NCBI GenBank assembly: GCA_038002745.1
Contig: JBBODD010000001.1
Span: forward strand, 1,860,001 to 1,924,000
Direction of reading: 5' to 3'
From: Bacillus sp. FSL H8-0547
GTDB taxonomy: Bacteria; Bacillota; Bacilli; Bacillales; Bacillaceae
Length of the DNA stretch: 64,000 nucleotides
A program made the translations under genes and the position numbers. The notes below the pieces were generated by a model. That model saw nothing but the letters and a program-made list of their open reading frames with translations, was not told the origin of the DNA and ran no database searches. Positions 17,799-27,102 of the stretch are shown one piece after another. The first letter of the stretch is position 1, and every line of letters begins with the position of its first letter.

Positions 17799-18549
17799 CC
17801 TGCACACCGCCCAGAACGCCCTGCGTTTTCATGATGTCCTTAAAGAAATCCTGTCTTGATTGGCCGCCCCTGTTCAGCTGCGTGTAGATCTGTCCGTCCT
17901 TAATAAAGATGACGCGGCTGCAGTAGCTTGCCGCAGCAGGGTCATGAGTGACCATGACAATGGTCGCTTTGCGCTTGGCGTTCAGGTCTGTCAGCTTGTT
18001 CAGCAGATCGGCAGCTGATTTGGAATCAAGTGCTCCGGTGGGTTCATCCGCAAAAATGATGCTCGGTTCGTGGATAAATGCGCGGGCTGCAGATGTTCGC
18101 TGCTTTTGACCGCCTGAAATCTCGTTCGGGTACTTGTCCTTCAATTCTGCAATGCCAAGCTCGCTAGCAAGAGTTTCAAATCGCTGATCTGCTTCCTTCT
18201 TGGGTACTTTTGAAATAGAAAGCGGCAGCAGAATGTTTTCCTTCACAGTCAGCGTGTCGAGCAGGTTGTATTCCTGAAAAATAAACCCGAGATGGTGCTT
18301 CCTGAATTCAGCCAGCTGCTTTTCTTTCATGCCTGTCATCTCTTTGTCCTCAATGCGGATTGTGCCCCCGCTTACTTTATCAATGGACGAAAGGACGTTT
18401 AAAAGCGTGGTTTTGCCGGAGCCGGATGCTCCCATGATGCTCACGAATTCACCCTCTAAAATTGAAAGATCAATGCCTTTCAGCACGTCCTGTTTATTAA
18501 ATTTGTTACCATAGCTTTTCTTCAGTTTGGCTGCTTCTAAAATGGCCAT
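17788..18549 (-). CDS. BceA-type ABC transporter ATPase
   Basis: A 253-residue ATPase, the standard length for BceA/PsdA. The start is ATG 18549 after GAGGAGG; the longer frame back to 18654 covers the regulatory repeat and lacks a ribosome site. Walker [10 protein letters not shown] sits at residues 40-48, Q-loop [10 protein letters not shown], signature ISGGQKQR, and Walker [10 protein letters not shown] follow in order. It powers the BceB permease encoded in the overlapping downstream gene. An imperfect inverted repeat matching the BceR binding consensus lies about 85 bases upstream, so the pair should be induced by the adjacent two-component system. Confidence 0.94.
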   Translation of the reverse strand: MAILEAAKLKKSYGNKFNKQDVLKGIDLSILEGEFVSIMGASGSGKTTLLNVLSSIDKVSGGTIRIEDKEMTGMKEKQLAEFRKHHLGFIFQEYNLLDTLTVKENILLPLSISKVPKKEADQRFETLASELGIAELKDKYPNEISGGQKQRTSAARAFIHEPSIIFADEPTGALDSKSAADLLNKLTDLNAKRKATIVMVTHDPAAASYCSRVIFIKDGQIYTQLNRGGQSRQDFFKDIMKTQGVLGGVQDER

Positions 18550-18634
18550 TGTGTGTTCCTCCTCTTTAATCGATACCTTTAGTATAAAAAGGGGAAAGCA
18601 TCTTTTCCTTTTATTGTGCGAACAAATAAAGAAA

Positions 18635-18658
18635 GCATGTGACATTGTTGTCACATGC
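18635..18658. promoter_or_regulatory. BceR-type operator upstream of the ABC transporter genes
   Basis: The perfect palindrome GCATGTGACA (18635-18644) and TGTCACATGC (18649-18658) is separated by four bases. Its core TGACA-N4-TGTCA fits the TnACA-N4-TGTnA pattern reported for BceR-like regulators. A -10-like TATACT lies about 50 bases further downstream on the minus strand without a good -35, as expected for an activated promoter. It overlaps the sensor kinase stop codon, so it could also act as a hairpin. Confidence 0.65.
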
Positions 18659-19655
18659 TCATGACAGCTGCGAAATCGTTCTTTTTCGGGAAGGAGAGAG
18701 TAAAGACGGTTTCCTGACCCGGAACGGATGCAGCCTGAATCTCAATCAGAAGCGGAGCCGCTGCTTTTTTGGCCAAATAAAGGCCCATTCCGGTCGCCGC
18801 CTGATCCTGATGATTGGCGGTGGAGGTGAATCCTTTATCGAATATCCGGGGCAGGTCCCTCGCTTCAATGCCCCGGCCAAAATCCCTGATTTCAAGCTTG
18901 GCGTTTCCATGTTCAAGATAGCTCCTAATTTCAATGTCAGATGCCCCGCTGTATTTCACTGCATTCGTAAGGATCTGCCTTAGGATAAACGCAAACCACT
19001 TTGCATCTGTGAGTACTTCCCGCTGCATGAGTTCTATGTCAAAGCCAATGCCCTTTTGGATACACCAGGCCTGAAGGGTTTTCAGCTCGCTGAAGAGAAC
19101 ATCCTCAAGGTCGATCATCTCAATATAAAGATCGTTCTCAATGAACGGGATTCGCTTTTGATGGAGCTGCTGGTCGAGCAGCAGGTGAATGCGGAGCCAT
19201 TCATAGGTTAAGTTGGTTTTCGTCTGTCCGTCCTCCATCCGTTCAATCATCAGGTGCATCGCCGTCAGCGGGGTTTTCACCTCATGAATCCAGGACAGAA
19301 GGTCATCTTTTTCCTGCTCAAGAGAGATATAGTGGCGCTGCGCGTCTTTTTTTAGAAGCTCGGTGTGATCAACCAGCGTCTCCTCAACCAGCTCTTCAAA
19401 AGCGCTGCCGGGTACCGGAATACTTGTCACATCAAGATTTTTTTCCCTGTCCTGGAGCGCTTTGAAAAAGGCCGTTTCTTTCTGATAGCGGACAGCGAGG
19501 AACACAAGAAAGGACAGAAGGGATAAAAAGACGATATACAATACGCTCTTAAACGGAACAGCATTGTCAATGAACGAAATAAACAGAAACAGAAGATGAA
19601 CCGCGGCAAAAAAGAGAATCCAGCTTATGCGCTCTTTCAAAAAAACACGGATCAT
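18651..19655 (-). CDS. BceS-type intramembrane-sensing histidine kinase
   Basis: The protein has 334 residues. Two closely spaced membrane helices (about 12-29 and 37-56) leave almost no extracellular loop, the mark of intramembrane-sensing kinases that rely on a BceB transporter to detect the drug. The dimerisation box [15 protein letters not shown] has the phosphorylated His at 124; the ATPase domain has [11 protein letters not shown] (N box), [17 protein letters not shown] (G1 region) and [10 protein letters not shown] (G2). Its start overlaps the response-regulator stop by four bases. It phosphorylates the regulator encoded just upstream. Confidence 0.93.
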   Translation of the reverse strand: MIRVFLKERISWILFFAAVHLLFLFISFIDNAVPFKSVLYIVFLSLLSFLVFLAVRYQKETAFFKALQDREKNLDVTSIPVPGSAFEELVEETLVDHTELLKKDAQRHYISLEQEKDDLLSWIHEVKTPLTAMHLMIERMEDGQTKTNLTYEWLRIHLLLDQQLHQKRIPFIENDLYIEMIDLEDVLFSELKTLQAWCIQKGIGFDIELMQREVLTDAKWFAFILRQILTNAVKYSGASDIEIRSYLEHGNAKLEIRDFGRGIEARDLPRIFDKGFTSTANHQDQAATGMGLYLAKKAAAPLLIEIQAASVPGQETVFTLSFPKKNDFAAVMSM

Positions 19656-20341
19656 AGAGGTTCCTCTTCCAGGGCCACATAGCCCTGTCCCACTTTTGTC
19701 TCAATATACCTTCCGAGTCCAATCTCCTCAAGGCGCTTCCGCAGCCTGTTCACATTCACCGTCAGCGTGTTGTCGCTGATAAACCGCTTATCATCCCAGA
19801 GACTGTTGATCAGCTTGTCTCTGCTTACAATCTTATTTTTCTGTTCGATTAACAGCTTCAGAATGAACATTTCATTCTTCGTGAGCTCGACGGTTCCGTG
19901 ATCATTTGTCACGGAGTTCCGCTCATAATCAACCGCAGCACCGCACCACGTCTTGAGGTGAACCTGTTCCGTGCTGTAGTTATAAACCCTCCGCAGGATG
20001 GCCTGGATTTTCGCGATCAGCACATCAAAGTGAAAGGGCTTCTGGACAAAATCATCGGCTCCAAGCTGCATGGACATCACCATATCTGTCGGGTGATCCC
20101 GTGAGGATAAAAAGATGATCGGGACATTGGAATGAGATCTGATCATCCGGCACCAGTGAAACCCGTCGAACTTCGGCAGCTGAATGTCAATGATCACAAG
20201 ATCCGGCTTCACTTCCGAGAATTCCTGCATCACCCTGCTGAAGTCCGTTATGCCGCAAACGTCGTACGACCATTGATTAAGTCGGTCTTTTATCTCTGTA
20301 AAAAGAGAAAGGTCATCTTCAATTAATAAAAGTTTAAACAA
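19652..20341 (-). CDS. BceR-type response regulator (OmpR family)
   Basis: The receiver domain starts LFKLLLIEDD with the acidic pocket and has the phosphorylated Asp at residue 52 (LVIIDIQLPKFDG) and conserved Lys in FVQKPFHFDVL. A winged-helix DNA-binding domain fills the C-terminal 100 residues (VELTKNEMFILKLLIEQKNK, NTLTVNVNRLRKRLEEIGLG). I prefer TTG 20341, giving the usual MFKLLLIEDD start of BceR proteins with GGTGAGG close upstream; GTG 20353 would add four residues without a ribosome site. The protein should activate the ABC genes through the repeat at 18635-18658. Confidence 0.92.
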   Translation of the reverse strand: MFKLLLIEDDLSLFTEIKDRLNQWSYDVCGITDFSRVMQEFSEVKPDLVIIDIQLPKFDGFHWCRMIRSHSNVPIIFLSSRDHPTDMVMSMQLGADDFVQKPFHFDVLIAKIQAILRRVYNYSTEQVHLKTWCGAAVDYERNSVTNDHGTVELTKNEMFILKLLIEQKNKIVSRDKLINSLWDDKRFISDNTLTVNVNRLRKRLEEIGLGRYIETKVGQGYVALEEEPL

Positions 20342-20411
20342 CTGCCTCACCACTCAGATAGATTTCAGATACTTCAAGTTTATAGCAAATTTTGGACATT
20401 TTCCATCATGC

Positions 20412-20440
20412 AAAAAAAAGACACCCCATAAAGGGTGCCT
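20412..20440 (-). terminator. Intrinsic terminator of the MFS gene
   Basis: On the minus strand GGCACCC and GGGGTGTC form a hairpin followed by eight T, directly after the MFS stop codon and ahead of the response-regulator gene. Confidence 0.85.
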
Positions 20441-20441
20441 G

Positions 20442-21638
20442 TTAAAGAGTTGCCTGAACCTCAGCAGGTGCCGCGTGCTCTTTTTTTCCATGAAGCATGT
20501 AGTAAAGCGCAATGCTTAGCATGACGGCAAATCCGAGGATGACGTAAAGCGTGCTGTAGCCTGTAACCGGAATGACGAACCCGAGAAGGTAAGGCCCAAA
20601 CCCGAGTCCTGCATCTAAAAAGATGAAGAATGTGGACGTGGCAAGCCCCATCCGGTGCGGAGGCGTCAGTTTAACCGCAATCGCCTGCGTGGCAGACTGC
20701 ATATTGCCAAATCCGAGTCCGATCAAAACGCCGGAGAGAAGAAACACCGTGCTCGTGCTCGCCGTGCTTAGAAGGAACAACCCGGCTGCAAACAGCACAA
20801 ACGCCGGATACATGACATAATTGGCTCCTTTTTGATCGAGCAGCCTGCCTGTGAACGGACGCGACACAAGGACAGCTGCGGCATAAACGATGAAAAAGAA
20901 GCTCGCTGTGCTGACAAGGTCAATGTCCATCGCATAAAAGTTAATAAAGGACAGAACGCTCGAATAGCAGAACGCCACAGCCAGTGTGATAAAAGCAATC
21001 GGCAGTGCCCGGGGCTCAACAAAGCTTGAGAGGCTGAATCCTTTAACGGCCGCATGCTTTGGCTGGCTGGCAAGAGGGGGAATTGTGACGAAAAAAGCAA
21101 TCAGCAGGCTGAGGATGCCAAGCGCGACACAGAACATGAAAATCGTCTGGAAGCTCGCATGCTGGCTCAGATAAAGCCCGATGAACGGCCCGATCGCTGT
21201 AGCAAGCGTCGCACTCATGCTGTAATACCCGATTCCTTCCCCTTTTCTTGAGGCAGGAATTATCTGTGCCACAATCGTTCCCGTCGCTGTACTTGCCATG
21301 CCTAGGGTAATCCCGTGCAGAAGGCGGTTAGCTAAAAGGAAGCCCAGTCCAAGTTCAAAAAAGTAAAAAGAAGTTGTGATCGTAAAGAGAATCAGCCCGG
21401 TATACAGAATTTTTTTCCGGCTGAAGCTTGCAATCAGCCTGCCGATGAACAGCCGACCAATCAGCGCGCCAATGATAAAAATGCCTGTCACAAGACCGGC
21501 TTCACTTGTTGATGCATGGTATTCATCCACCGCAAACACCGCGATGGTCACCATTAATAAGTAAAAAATCAGGGTTAAGAAAAAGTTAATGGACGAAACA
21601 ACGATAAAGTCCTTCGTCCACAGTTTTGATTGATTCAA
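20442..21638 (-). CDS. MFS transporter (YwoG-like multidrug exporter)
   Basis: The 398-residue protein has 12 predicted membrane helices and the MFS motif A GRLFIGRLIASFSRKKIL in loop 2-3. The proline/glycine pattern TLATAIGPFIGLYL in helix 5 is typical of drug:proton antiporters. Together with the adjacent MarR gene this reproduces, from memory, the ywoG-ywoH pair of B. subtilis, whose function is not established. The gene begins 11 bases after the MarR stop, so both are in one minus-strand operon controlled by the palindrome at 22090-22124. Confidence 0.85.
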   Translation of the reverse strand: MNQSKLWTKDFIVVSSINFFLTLIFYLLMVTIAVFAVDEYHASTSEAGLVTGIFIIGALIGRLFIGRLIASFSRKKILYTGLILFTITTSFYFFELGLGFLLANRLLHGITLGMASTATGTIVAQIIPASRKGEGIGYYSMSATLATAIGPFIGLYLSQHASFQTIFMFCVALGILSLLIAFFVTIPPLASQPKHAAVKGFSLSSFVEPRALPIAFITLAVAFCYSSVLSFINFYAMDIDLVSTASFFFIVYAAAVLVSRPFTGRLLDQKGANYVMYPAFVLFAAGLFLLSTASTSTVFLLSGVLIGLGFGNMQSATQAIAVKLTPPHRMGLATSTFFIFLDAGLGFGPYLLGFVIPVTGYSTLYVILGFAVMLSIALYYMLHGKKEHAAPAEVQATL

Positions 21639-21649
21639 CGGTCTTCACC

Positions 21650-22078
21650 TTACTCTCTAATATTTTTCCGGATGTCTTCCATGACCCGGATGCATGCGAG
21701 CTGTTCTTCTTCTGAGATGCCTTTCAGAATGTCCAGCTCATATTCATCAATGGTGATCCGGACCTTTTCATACAGCTTTTGTCCTGCTTCAGTCAGCTGC
21801 ATCCGTTTCTCGCGTTTATCTTTTCCGGCAACCTGTTCAACATAGTTCAGCTCTTCAAGCTTGCTGATAGTCCTTGTCACCGTCGGCTTTTCAACGCCCT
21901 GATAGCCGGCAAGCTCGACCAGTGTCGCCGTCCCATAATTGGACAAATAATGAAGAACAGACCACTGCGCCCTGTATAAATCATGCTTCGCAAGCTCCAG
22001 ATTCAGCCTGTTTTCGAACGGTCTGTATAGAAGCAGAAGCTGCTGAAAAAATTTCTGATACGTTTTTATGGAAAACAC
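21650..22078 (-). CDS. MarR-family transcriptional repressor
   Basis: A 142-residue protein with the MarR winged helix: LYRAQWSVLHYLSNYGTATL, the recognition helix VEKPTVTRTISKLEEL and the wing VAGKDKREKRMQLTEAG. MarR dimers repress efflux or stress genes and release DNA on binding small aromatic ligands or on oxidation. It heads the operon with the MFS exporter. A 35-base inverted repeat 12 bases upstream of its start is the obvious autoregulatory operator. Confidence 0.9.
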   Translation of the reverse strand: MFSIKTYQKFFQQLLLLYRPFENRLNLELAKHDLYRAQWSVLHYLSNYGTATLVELAGYQGVEKPTVTRTISKLEELNYVEQVAGKDKREKRMQLTEAGQKLYEKVRITIDEYELDILKGISEEEQLACIRVMEDIRKNIRE

Positions 22079-22089
22079 CCCGCTTAAAA

Positions 22090-22124
22090 TAGTTACCTTA
22101 GATAACAGTTATCCTAAGTAACTA
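22090..22124. promoter_or_regulatory. MarR operator (long inverted repeat)
   Basis: The arm TAGTTACCTTAGATAAC is followed by one base and then GTTATCCTAAGTAACTA, its near-exact reverse complement. Position and symmetry fit binding of a MarR dimer (or two dimers) across the marR-MFS promoter. Confidence 0.75.
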
Positions 22125-22173
22125 ATATAGCAGAGAAAATCAGCCGTGTAAACCGGAATGCCTGACTTGATGA

Positions 22174-22202
22174 TTGACATGAAACGGGAATATATGTTAT
22201 TT
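22174..22202 (+). promoter_or_regulatory. Putative htpG promoter
   Basis: A consensus -35 TTGACA lies at 22174-22179. The -10 is less clear: TGTTAT at 22195-22200 has a 15-base spacer. The CIRCE element begins 11 bases further on, where HrcA would block initiation or clearance. Confidence 0.5.
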
Positions 22203-22212
22203 ATTTAGTGGG

Positions 22213-22239
22213 TTAGCACTCTAAGGTGATGAGTGCTAA
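22213..22239. promoter_or_regulatory. CIRCE element (HrcA operator)
   Basis: TTAGCACTC (22213-22221), nine spacer bases, and GAGTGCTAA (22231-22239) form the exact CIRCE consensus bound by the heat-shock repressor HrcA. It lies 24 bases upstream of the htpG start. Confidence 0.95.
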
Positions 22240-22263
22240 AAAAGCTGAAAGGAGATTTTTAAC

Positions 22264-24144
22264 ATGGCAAAAATGCAGTTTAAAGCAGAATCCAAGAGAT
22301 TATTAGACATGATGATCAACTCGATTTACTCCCAGAAAGAAATCTTTTTGCGCGAGCTGATCTCAAACGCGAGTGATGCGATTGATAAAATCTACTACAA
22401 GGCTTTAACAGATGACAGCCTGTCATTTGATCAGAGCAGCTATTACATAAAAGTGAGCGCAGATAAGGAAAAGCGCACCCTTACGATTGCCGATACAGGA
22501 ATCGGAATGACGAAAGAGGAGCTTGAAAACAACCTCGGAACCATCGCACAGAGCGGTTCTCTTGCATTCAAGAGCGAAAATGAGCTGAAGGACGGGCACG
22601 ACATCATCGGCCAATTCGGCGTAGGATTCTACTCTGCGTTTATGGTTGCGGATGCGATAACGGTAACAACAAAAACAATCGGCTCAGGCGAAGCATACAG
22701 ATGGCATTCTGACGGTGCAGATGGCTATACAATCGAGCCGTGCGAAAAAGAGAAAGTCGGCACGGAAATCGTCCTCAGCATCAAGCAGAACACAGAAGAG
22801 GATTCTTATGATGAGTTTTTGGAAGAGTACCGCCTGAAGGCTATCATTAAGAAGTACTCGGACTTCATTCGCTACCCGATTAAGATGGATTCAACGGTCA
22901 GCAAGAAAAAAGACGGCAGCGAAGACGAGTTTGAAGAGACGGTCGAAGAACAGACGATCAACAGCATGGTGCCGATCTGGAGAAAAAACAAAAACGAGCT
23001 GACGGATGAAGATTACGAGAACTTCTATCACGAAAAGCATTACGGCTTCGATAAACCGCTTAAGCATATCCATATCAGCGTAGACGGTGCTGTGCGCTAC
23101 AATGCCATTCTCTACATTCCGGAGCAAATTCCGTATGACTACTACTCAAAAGAGTTTGAGAAGGGGCTTGAGCTGTACTCCAACGGGGTGCTGATCATGG
23201 AGAAATGCGCAGATCTTCTTCCTGACTATTTCTCTTTTGTCAAAGGAATGGTTGATTCAGAGGACCTGTCCTTGAACATTTCACGCGAGATTCTGCAGCA
23301 GGACCGCCAGCTGAAGCTCATTGCAAAAAACATTAAAAACAAGATTAAGAGCCAGCTTCAAACCCTTCTGAAAGATGAGCGCGAAAAATATGAAACGTTC
23401 TACAAGTCGTTCGGAAGACAGCTGAAATACGGTGTGTACAGTGATTTCGGAGCGAACAAAGAAGACCTTCAGAACCTTCTCATGTTCTACTCTTCAAAAG
23501 AGAAAAAGCTGATCACGCTTGATGAATACGCAGCTGCGATGCCGGAAGGCCAGCCGTACATTTACTACGCAGCAGGCGAAAGCCACGAACGCCTTGAAAA
23601 GCTTCCGCAGACGGAAGTTGTGGCAGATAAAGGCTACGATATCCTGTATTTCACAGACGAAGTCGATGAATTTGCTATCCGCATGCTCATGTCCTATAAA
23701 GAAAAAGAATTCAAGTCGATCTCAAGCGGTGACCTCGGCATTGAAGCAGATGACAGCGACACGGGCACAGAGACAGACGAACAGGACAGCAAAGAGCTCT
23801 TTGAAGAGATGAAAACCATCCTCGGCGGAAAAGTAAAAGACGTCCGCATCTCAAAGCGTCTGAAAAGCCACCCTGTCTGCATCGCGACAGAAGGCGAAGT
23901 CACAACAGAAATGGAAAAAATCCTGAAAGCCATGCCGAACAGCCAGAACATCAAGGCCGAAAAAATCCTTGAAATCAACAGCAGCCATGACGTCTTTGCC
24001 TCGCTGAAAGATGCGTACACAAACGACAAAGAAAAACTGGCGCTGTACACAAACCTCCTCTTCAACCAGGCCCTCCTCATCGAAGGACTGACAATCGAAG
24101 ATCCGGTAGAGTTTACAAACGATATCTGCAAGATTATGGTGTGA
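22264..24144 (+). CDS. htpG: Molecular chaperone HtpG (bacterial Hsp90)
   Basis: The 626-residue protein is a full-length HtpG. The N-terminal GHKL ATPase has [15 protein letters not shown] (about 28-43), [20 protein letters not shown] and [19 protein letters not shown]. The middle domain shows the catalytic-loop region [17 protein letters not shown], and the C-terminal domain (about 515-626) mediates dimerisation; an acidic insert lies near residues 495-515. It is an ATP-driven chaperone in the cytoplasm that helps late folding of client proteins under stress. Its ribosome site is AAAGGAG. The CIRCE element upstream places it under HrcA, unlike B. subtilis htpG, which from memory lacks CIRCE. 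Confidence 0.97.
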   Translation: MAKMQFKAESKRLLDMMINSIYSQKEIFLRELISNASDAIDKIYYKALTDDSLSFDQSSYYIKVSADKEKRTLTIADTGIGMTKEELENNLGTIAQSGSLAFKSENELKDGHDIIGQFGVGFYSAFMVADAITVTTKTIGSGEAYRWHSDGADGYTIEPCEKEKVGTEIVLSIKQNTEEDSYDEFLEEYRLKAIIKKYSDFIRYPIKMDSTVSKKKDGSEDEFEETVEEQTINSMVPIWRKNKNELTDEDYENFYHEKHYGFDKPLKHIHISVDGAVRYNAILYIPEQIPYDYYSKEFEKGLELYSNGVLIMEKCADLLPDYFSFVKGMVDSEDLSLNISREILQQDRQLKLIAKNIKNKIKSQLQTLLKDEREKYETFYKSFGRQLKYGVYSDFGANKEDLQNLLMFYSSKEKKLITLDEYAAAMPEGQPYIYYAAGESHERLEKLPQTEVVADKGYDILYFTDEVDEFAIRMLMSYKEKEFKSISSGDLGIEADDSDTGTETDEQDSKELFEEMKTILGGKVKDVRISKRLKSHPVCIATEGEVTTEMEKILKAMPNSQNIKAEKILEINSSHDVFASLKDAYTNDKEKLALYTNLLFNQALLIEGLTIEDPVEFTNDICKIMV

Positions 24145-24154
24145 AAATAGTAAG

Positions 24155-24188
24155 CCGGCAGGGACCAAGTGGTTCCTGCCGGTTTTTT
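24155..24188 (+). terminator. Intrinsic terminator after htpG
   Basis: CCGGCAGGGACC and GGTTCCTGCCGG form a long GC-rich stem followed by six T. Confidence 0.88.
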
Positions 24189-24238
24189 GTTTGGGTGTGG
24201 GAAATCCGCGGTGGATCATGATTTAACTGACGTTCGCA

Positions 24239-25189
24239 GTCCAGGGCCACAAATCAACTGACAAATGGCCAAGATCTTGCTAGAAAAAGAGGTATTTTGT
24301 GTGCCAAAAAGGGAGTTGGCTGTAAAACAGGGAAAGTTGGCTGTAACGCATGGAGTGTTGGTTGTAAATTGAGTGAAGTTGGTTGTGTTCGCCCGATTGT
24401 CGGTAGTAACGCCCTCATCCCCGATTAACGGACTGCGCTGCGCCGTGATTGAGCCGTTTTACATAGTCCTGGACCGCAAATCAACTGACAAATGGCCAAG
24501 ACCTTGCTAGAAAAAGAGGTATTTTGTGTGCCGAAAAGGGAGTTGGCTGTAACGCCTGGATTGTTGGTTGTAAATTGAGTGAAGGTGGTTGTGTTGGCCG
24601 GATTGTCGGTAGTAACGCCCGCATCCTCGATTAACGGACTGTGCTGCGCCGTGATTGAGCCGACTTACATAGTCCAGGACCTCAAATCAACTGACAAATG
24701 GCCAAGACCTTGCTAGAAAAAGAGGTATTTTGTGTGCCGAAAAGGGAGTTGGCTGTAAAACAGGGAAAGTTGGCTGTAACGCCTGGATTGTTGGTTGTAA
24801 ATTGAGTGAAGTTGGTTGTGTTGGCCGGATTGTCGGTAGTAACGCCCGCATCCCCGATTAACGGACTGCGCTGCGCCGTGATTGAGCCGCTTTATATAGT
24901 CCAGGACCGCAAATCAACTGACAAATGGCCAAGACCTTGCTAGAAAAAGAGGTATTTTGTGTGCCGAAAAGGGAGTTGGCTGTAAAACAGGGGAAGTTGG
25001 CTGTAACGCATGGAGTGTTGGTTGTAAATTGAGTGAAGTTGGTTGTGTTGGCCGGATTGTCGGTAGTAACGCCCGCATCCCCGATTAACGGACTGCGCTG
25101 CGCCGTGATTGAGCCGCTTTATATAGTCCAGGACCGCAAATCAACTGATATATGCCCAAGATCTTGCTAGAAAAAGAGGTATATTCACA
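24239..25189. repeat. Four tandem 227-bp repeats plus a partial fifth, with nested 21-bp units
   Basis: The marker AAATCAACTGACAAATGGCC occurs at 24251, 24478, 24684 and 24911, and a diverged AAATCAACTGATATATGCCC at 25138. Spacings are 227, 206, 227 and 227 bases. Within each unit a 21-bp motif, best seen as AAGTTGGCTGTAA or GTTGGTTGTAA, is repeated four or five times. The short (206) copy lacks exactly one 21-bp unit. The region has no supportable gene and lies between the htpG and potD terminators. The last copy breaks off just before the potD terminator. Confidence 0.93.
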
Positions 25190-25191
25190 AG

Positions 25192-25222
25192 AAAAAACGC
25201 CATTCCCCAGAATGGCGCCTTT
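25192..25222 (-). terminator. Intrinsic terminator of potABCD
   Basis: On the minus strand GGCGCCATTC and GAATGGCG form a hairpin followed by six T, just after the potD stop codon. Confidence 0.85.
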
Positions 25223-25227
25223 CCCAA

Positions 25228-26301
25228 TTACTTCGGATGCATTTTAAATTTCAAAAACAGCTCGTTATAGTAAGCAAGGTTCTTTTTCCCGAGGTTTTCG
25301 TACACTTCAAGCTTTTCCGTCAGCTCAGGCGGAGGATAGAAGCGCTCGTCGCTGACCATGTCCTCAGGCATGTATTTCAGTGCCTCTTTGTTTGGAGTGG
25401 AGTAGCTTACGTACTCTGTGTTTTCCGCAGCCACCTCGGCATCAAGCATGAAGTTGATGAATTGATGGGCTGCCTCCACGTTCTTTGCTGTTTTTGGGAT
25501 GACCATGTTGTCGAACCAGAGATTTGAACCTTCTTCAGGTACAACGTACTCGAGGTCTTCATTTTCATACATGATTTCAGAAGCGACCCCTGACCATACG
25601 AGACCGATCGCCGCCTCCTGATTTTCAAGAAGCATCCGGCTTTCATCCCCGACAACCGCTTTAACATTCGGAGTAAGGGTATCAAGCTTCCGTTTGGCTT
25701 CCTCGAGGTGCTCCGGGTTCGTATCATTCAGGGAATAGCCGAGGCTGTTCAGCCCCATCCCCATGACTTCCCGCGCACCGTCAATCAGGAGGATCTGGTT
25801 TTTAAGCTCCGGATCCCAAAGGTCGTTCCAGCTCTCGATTTCCTTCCCGCCGATCATGGACGGGTTGTAGACGATGCCGACTGTTCCCCAGAAATAAGGA
25901 ATGGAATACTTGTTTTCAGGGTCAAAGGGCAGGTCCATGAAGCGCTGGTCAATGTTTTTCAGGTTCGGAAGCTTTGAGTGATCAAGCGGGATCAGCAAAT
26001 CTTCCTGCCGCATTTTATCAATCATGTATTCAGACGGAACCGCAATGTCATACGTCGTACCGCCCTGTTCAATTTTCGTCATCATTGCTTCATTCGAATC
26101 AAATGTTTCATAAATGACCTTAATGCCGGTTTCCTTTTCAAAGCGGTCAACTAAATCCGAATTAATATAGTCCCCCCAGTTGAAAATGGTCAGGGTGTTG
26201 CCTCCTGAATAACCCTGAGACGAGTTAAGCTCGGAAATGGCGTATAAAAGAATGCCGGAAACGAGTACGATCGCTATAAAGACGCGAACCAGCTTCTTCA
26301 T
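25228..26301 (-). CDS. potD: Spermidine/putrescine ABC transporter substrate-binding protein
   Basis: The 357-residue protein shows PotD landmarks: LTIFNWGDYINSDLVDRFEKE near the N-terminus of the mature part, YDIAVPSEYMIDKM, SIPYFWGTVGIVYN and AIGLVWSGVASEIMY. It binds polyamines outside the membrane and hands them to PotB/PotC. The N-terminal hydrophobic segment (about 4-23, VRVFIAIVLVSGILLYAI) has no lipobox cysteine, so it looks like an uncleaved anchor or a Sec signal rather than a lipoprotein signal. It overlaps potC by four bases and ends the operon. Confidence 0.93.
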   Translation of the reverse strand: MKKLVRVFIAIVLVSGILLYAISELNSSQGYSGGNTLTIFNWGDYINSDLVDRFEKETGIKVIYETFDSNEAMMTKIEQGGTTYDIAVPSEYMIDKMRQEDLLIPLDHSKLPNLKNIDQRFMDLPFDPENKYSIPYFWGTVGIVYNPSMIGGKEIESWNDLWDPELKNQILLIDGAREVMGMGLNSLGYSLNDTNPEHLEEAKRKLDTLTPNVKAVVGDESRMLLENQEAAIGLVWSGVASEIMYENEDLEYVVPEEGSNLWFDNMVIPKTAKNVEAAHQFINFMLDAEVAAENTEYVSYSTPNKEALKYMPEDMVSDERFYPPPELTEKLEVYENLGKKNLAYYNELFLKFKMHPK

Positions 26302-27101
26302 TTTTTAACCCCCCATCCGTTTTGTCTGTTCCGCTGGGTGATGAAGTAGTAGACAATCACAAGCAGTACGGTAAACAGGAACAGCAGAGTGGACAGCGCA
26401 TTGATGTTCAGAGCGATTCCGCGCCGTGCAAGGGAGTAAATTTCAACAGAAAGCGTCGTGAATCCGTTCCCTGTCACGAAGAAGGTTACCGCAAAGTCAT
26501 CAAGCGAAAACGTCAGGGCCATGAAGAACCCTGCGAAAATACCGGGTGTGATGAACGGAAGGACAACCTTTGTCATCACATTCCATCTGCTTGCTCCAAG
26601 GTCGCGCGCTGCATCGAGAAGTGTCGGGCTCATCTCCATCAGTTTTGGCAGCACCATCAGGACGACAATCGGAACACTGAAGGCAATGTGAGAAAGAAGC
26701 ACTGAGTAGAATCCGAGCTTGATTCCTGCCATTGTAAACAAGATCAGGAATGAGGCCCCGATAATCACGTCAGGGCTGACAATCAGAACGTTATTTAGCG
26801 AGAGTAGCGTGTTTTTGGTCTGTCTGCTTTTAAACGAGTGGATTGCAAGAGCACCCATGACCCCGATAATCGTTGAAATCAAAGCGGACAAAAGCGCGAT
26901 GACAAGGGTGTTCAGCACAATGATCAGCAGCCTTGTATCTGTAAAAAGCTCTTTATACCAGTCAAGCGTGAAGCTTTCAAAATTGTACATCGTACCGCCG
27001 CTGTTGAACGAGTAAAACACAAGGAAGAAAATCGGCGTGTACAAAATCATGAAAATCAGCACTAAAAAGATGCGTGACAGAGGGGATATTTTTTTATCCA
27101 A
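26298..27101 (-). CDS. potC: Spermidine/putrescine ABC transporter permease
   Basis: A 267-residue permease with six membrane helices. The coupling-loop (EAA) motif is [22 protein letters not shown], the usual place where it meets the PotA ATPase. The start is TTG 27101, one base after the potB stop. With PotB it forms the channel for polyamine uptake. It is co-transcribed with potA, potB and potD on the minus strand. Confidence 0.93.
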   Translation of the reverse strand: MDKKISPLSRIFLVLIFMILYTPIFFLVFYSFNSGGTMYNFESFTLDWYKELFTDTRLLIIVLNTLVIALLSALISTIIGVMGALAIHSFKSRQTKNTLLSLNNVLIVSPDVIIGASFLILFTMAGIKLGFYSVLLSHIAFSVPIVVLMVLPKLMEMSPTLLDAARDLGASRWNVMTKVVLPFITPGIFAGFFMALTFSLDDFAVTFFVTGNGFTTLSVEIYSLARRGIALNINALSTLLFLFTVLLVIVYYFITQRNRQNGWGVKK

Positions 27102-27102
27102 C

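Noticed and set aside
18635-18658. Terminator of the sensor kinase gene
   Set aside because: The palindrome lacks a T-run on the minus strand and fits the BceR site better, so it is listed as an operator.
24239-25189. CRISPR array or multicopy RNA genes
   Set aside because: There are no variable spacers; the whole 227-base unit is repeated. No conserved RNA fold was evident by eye.
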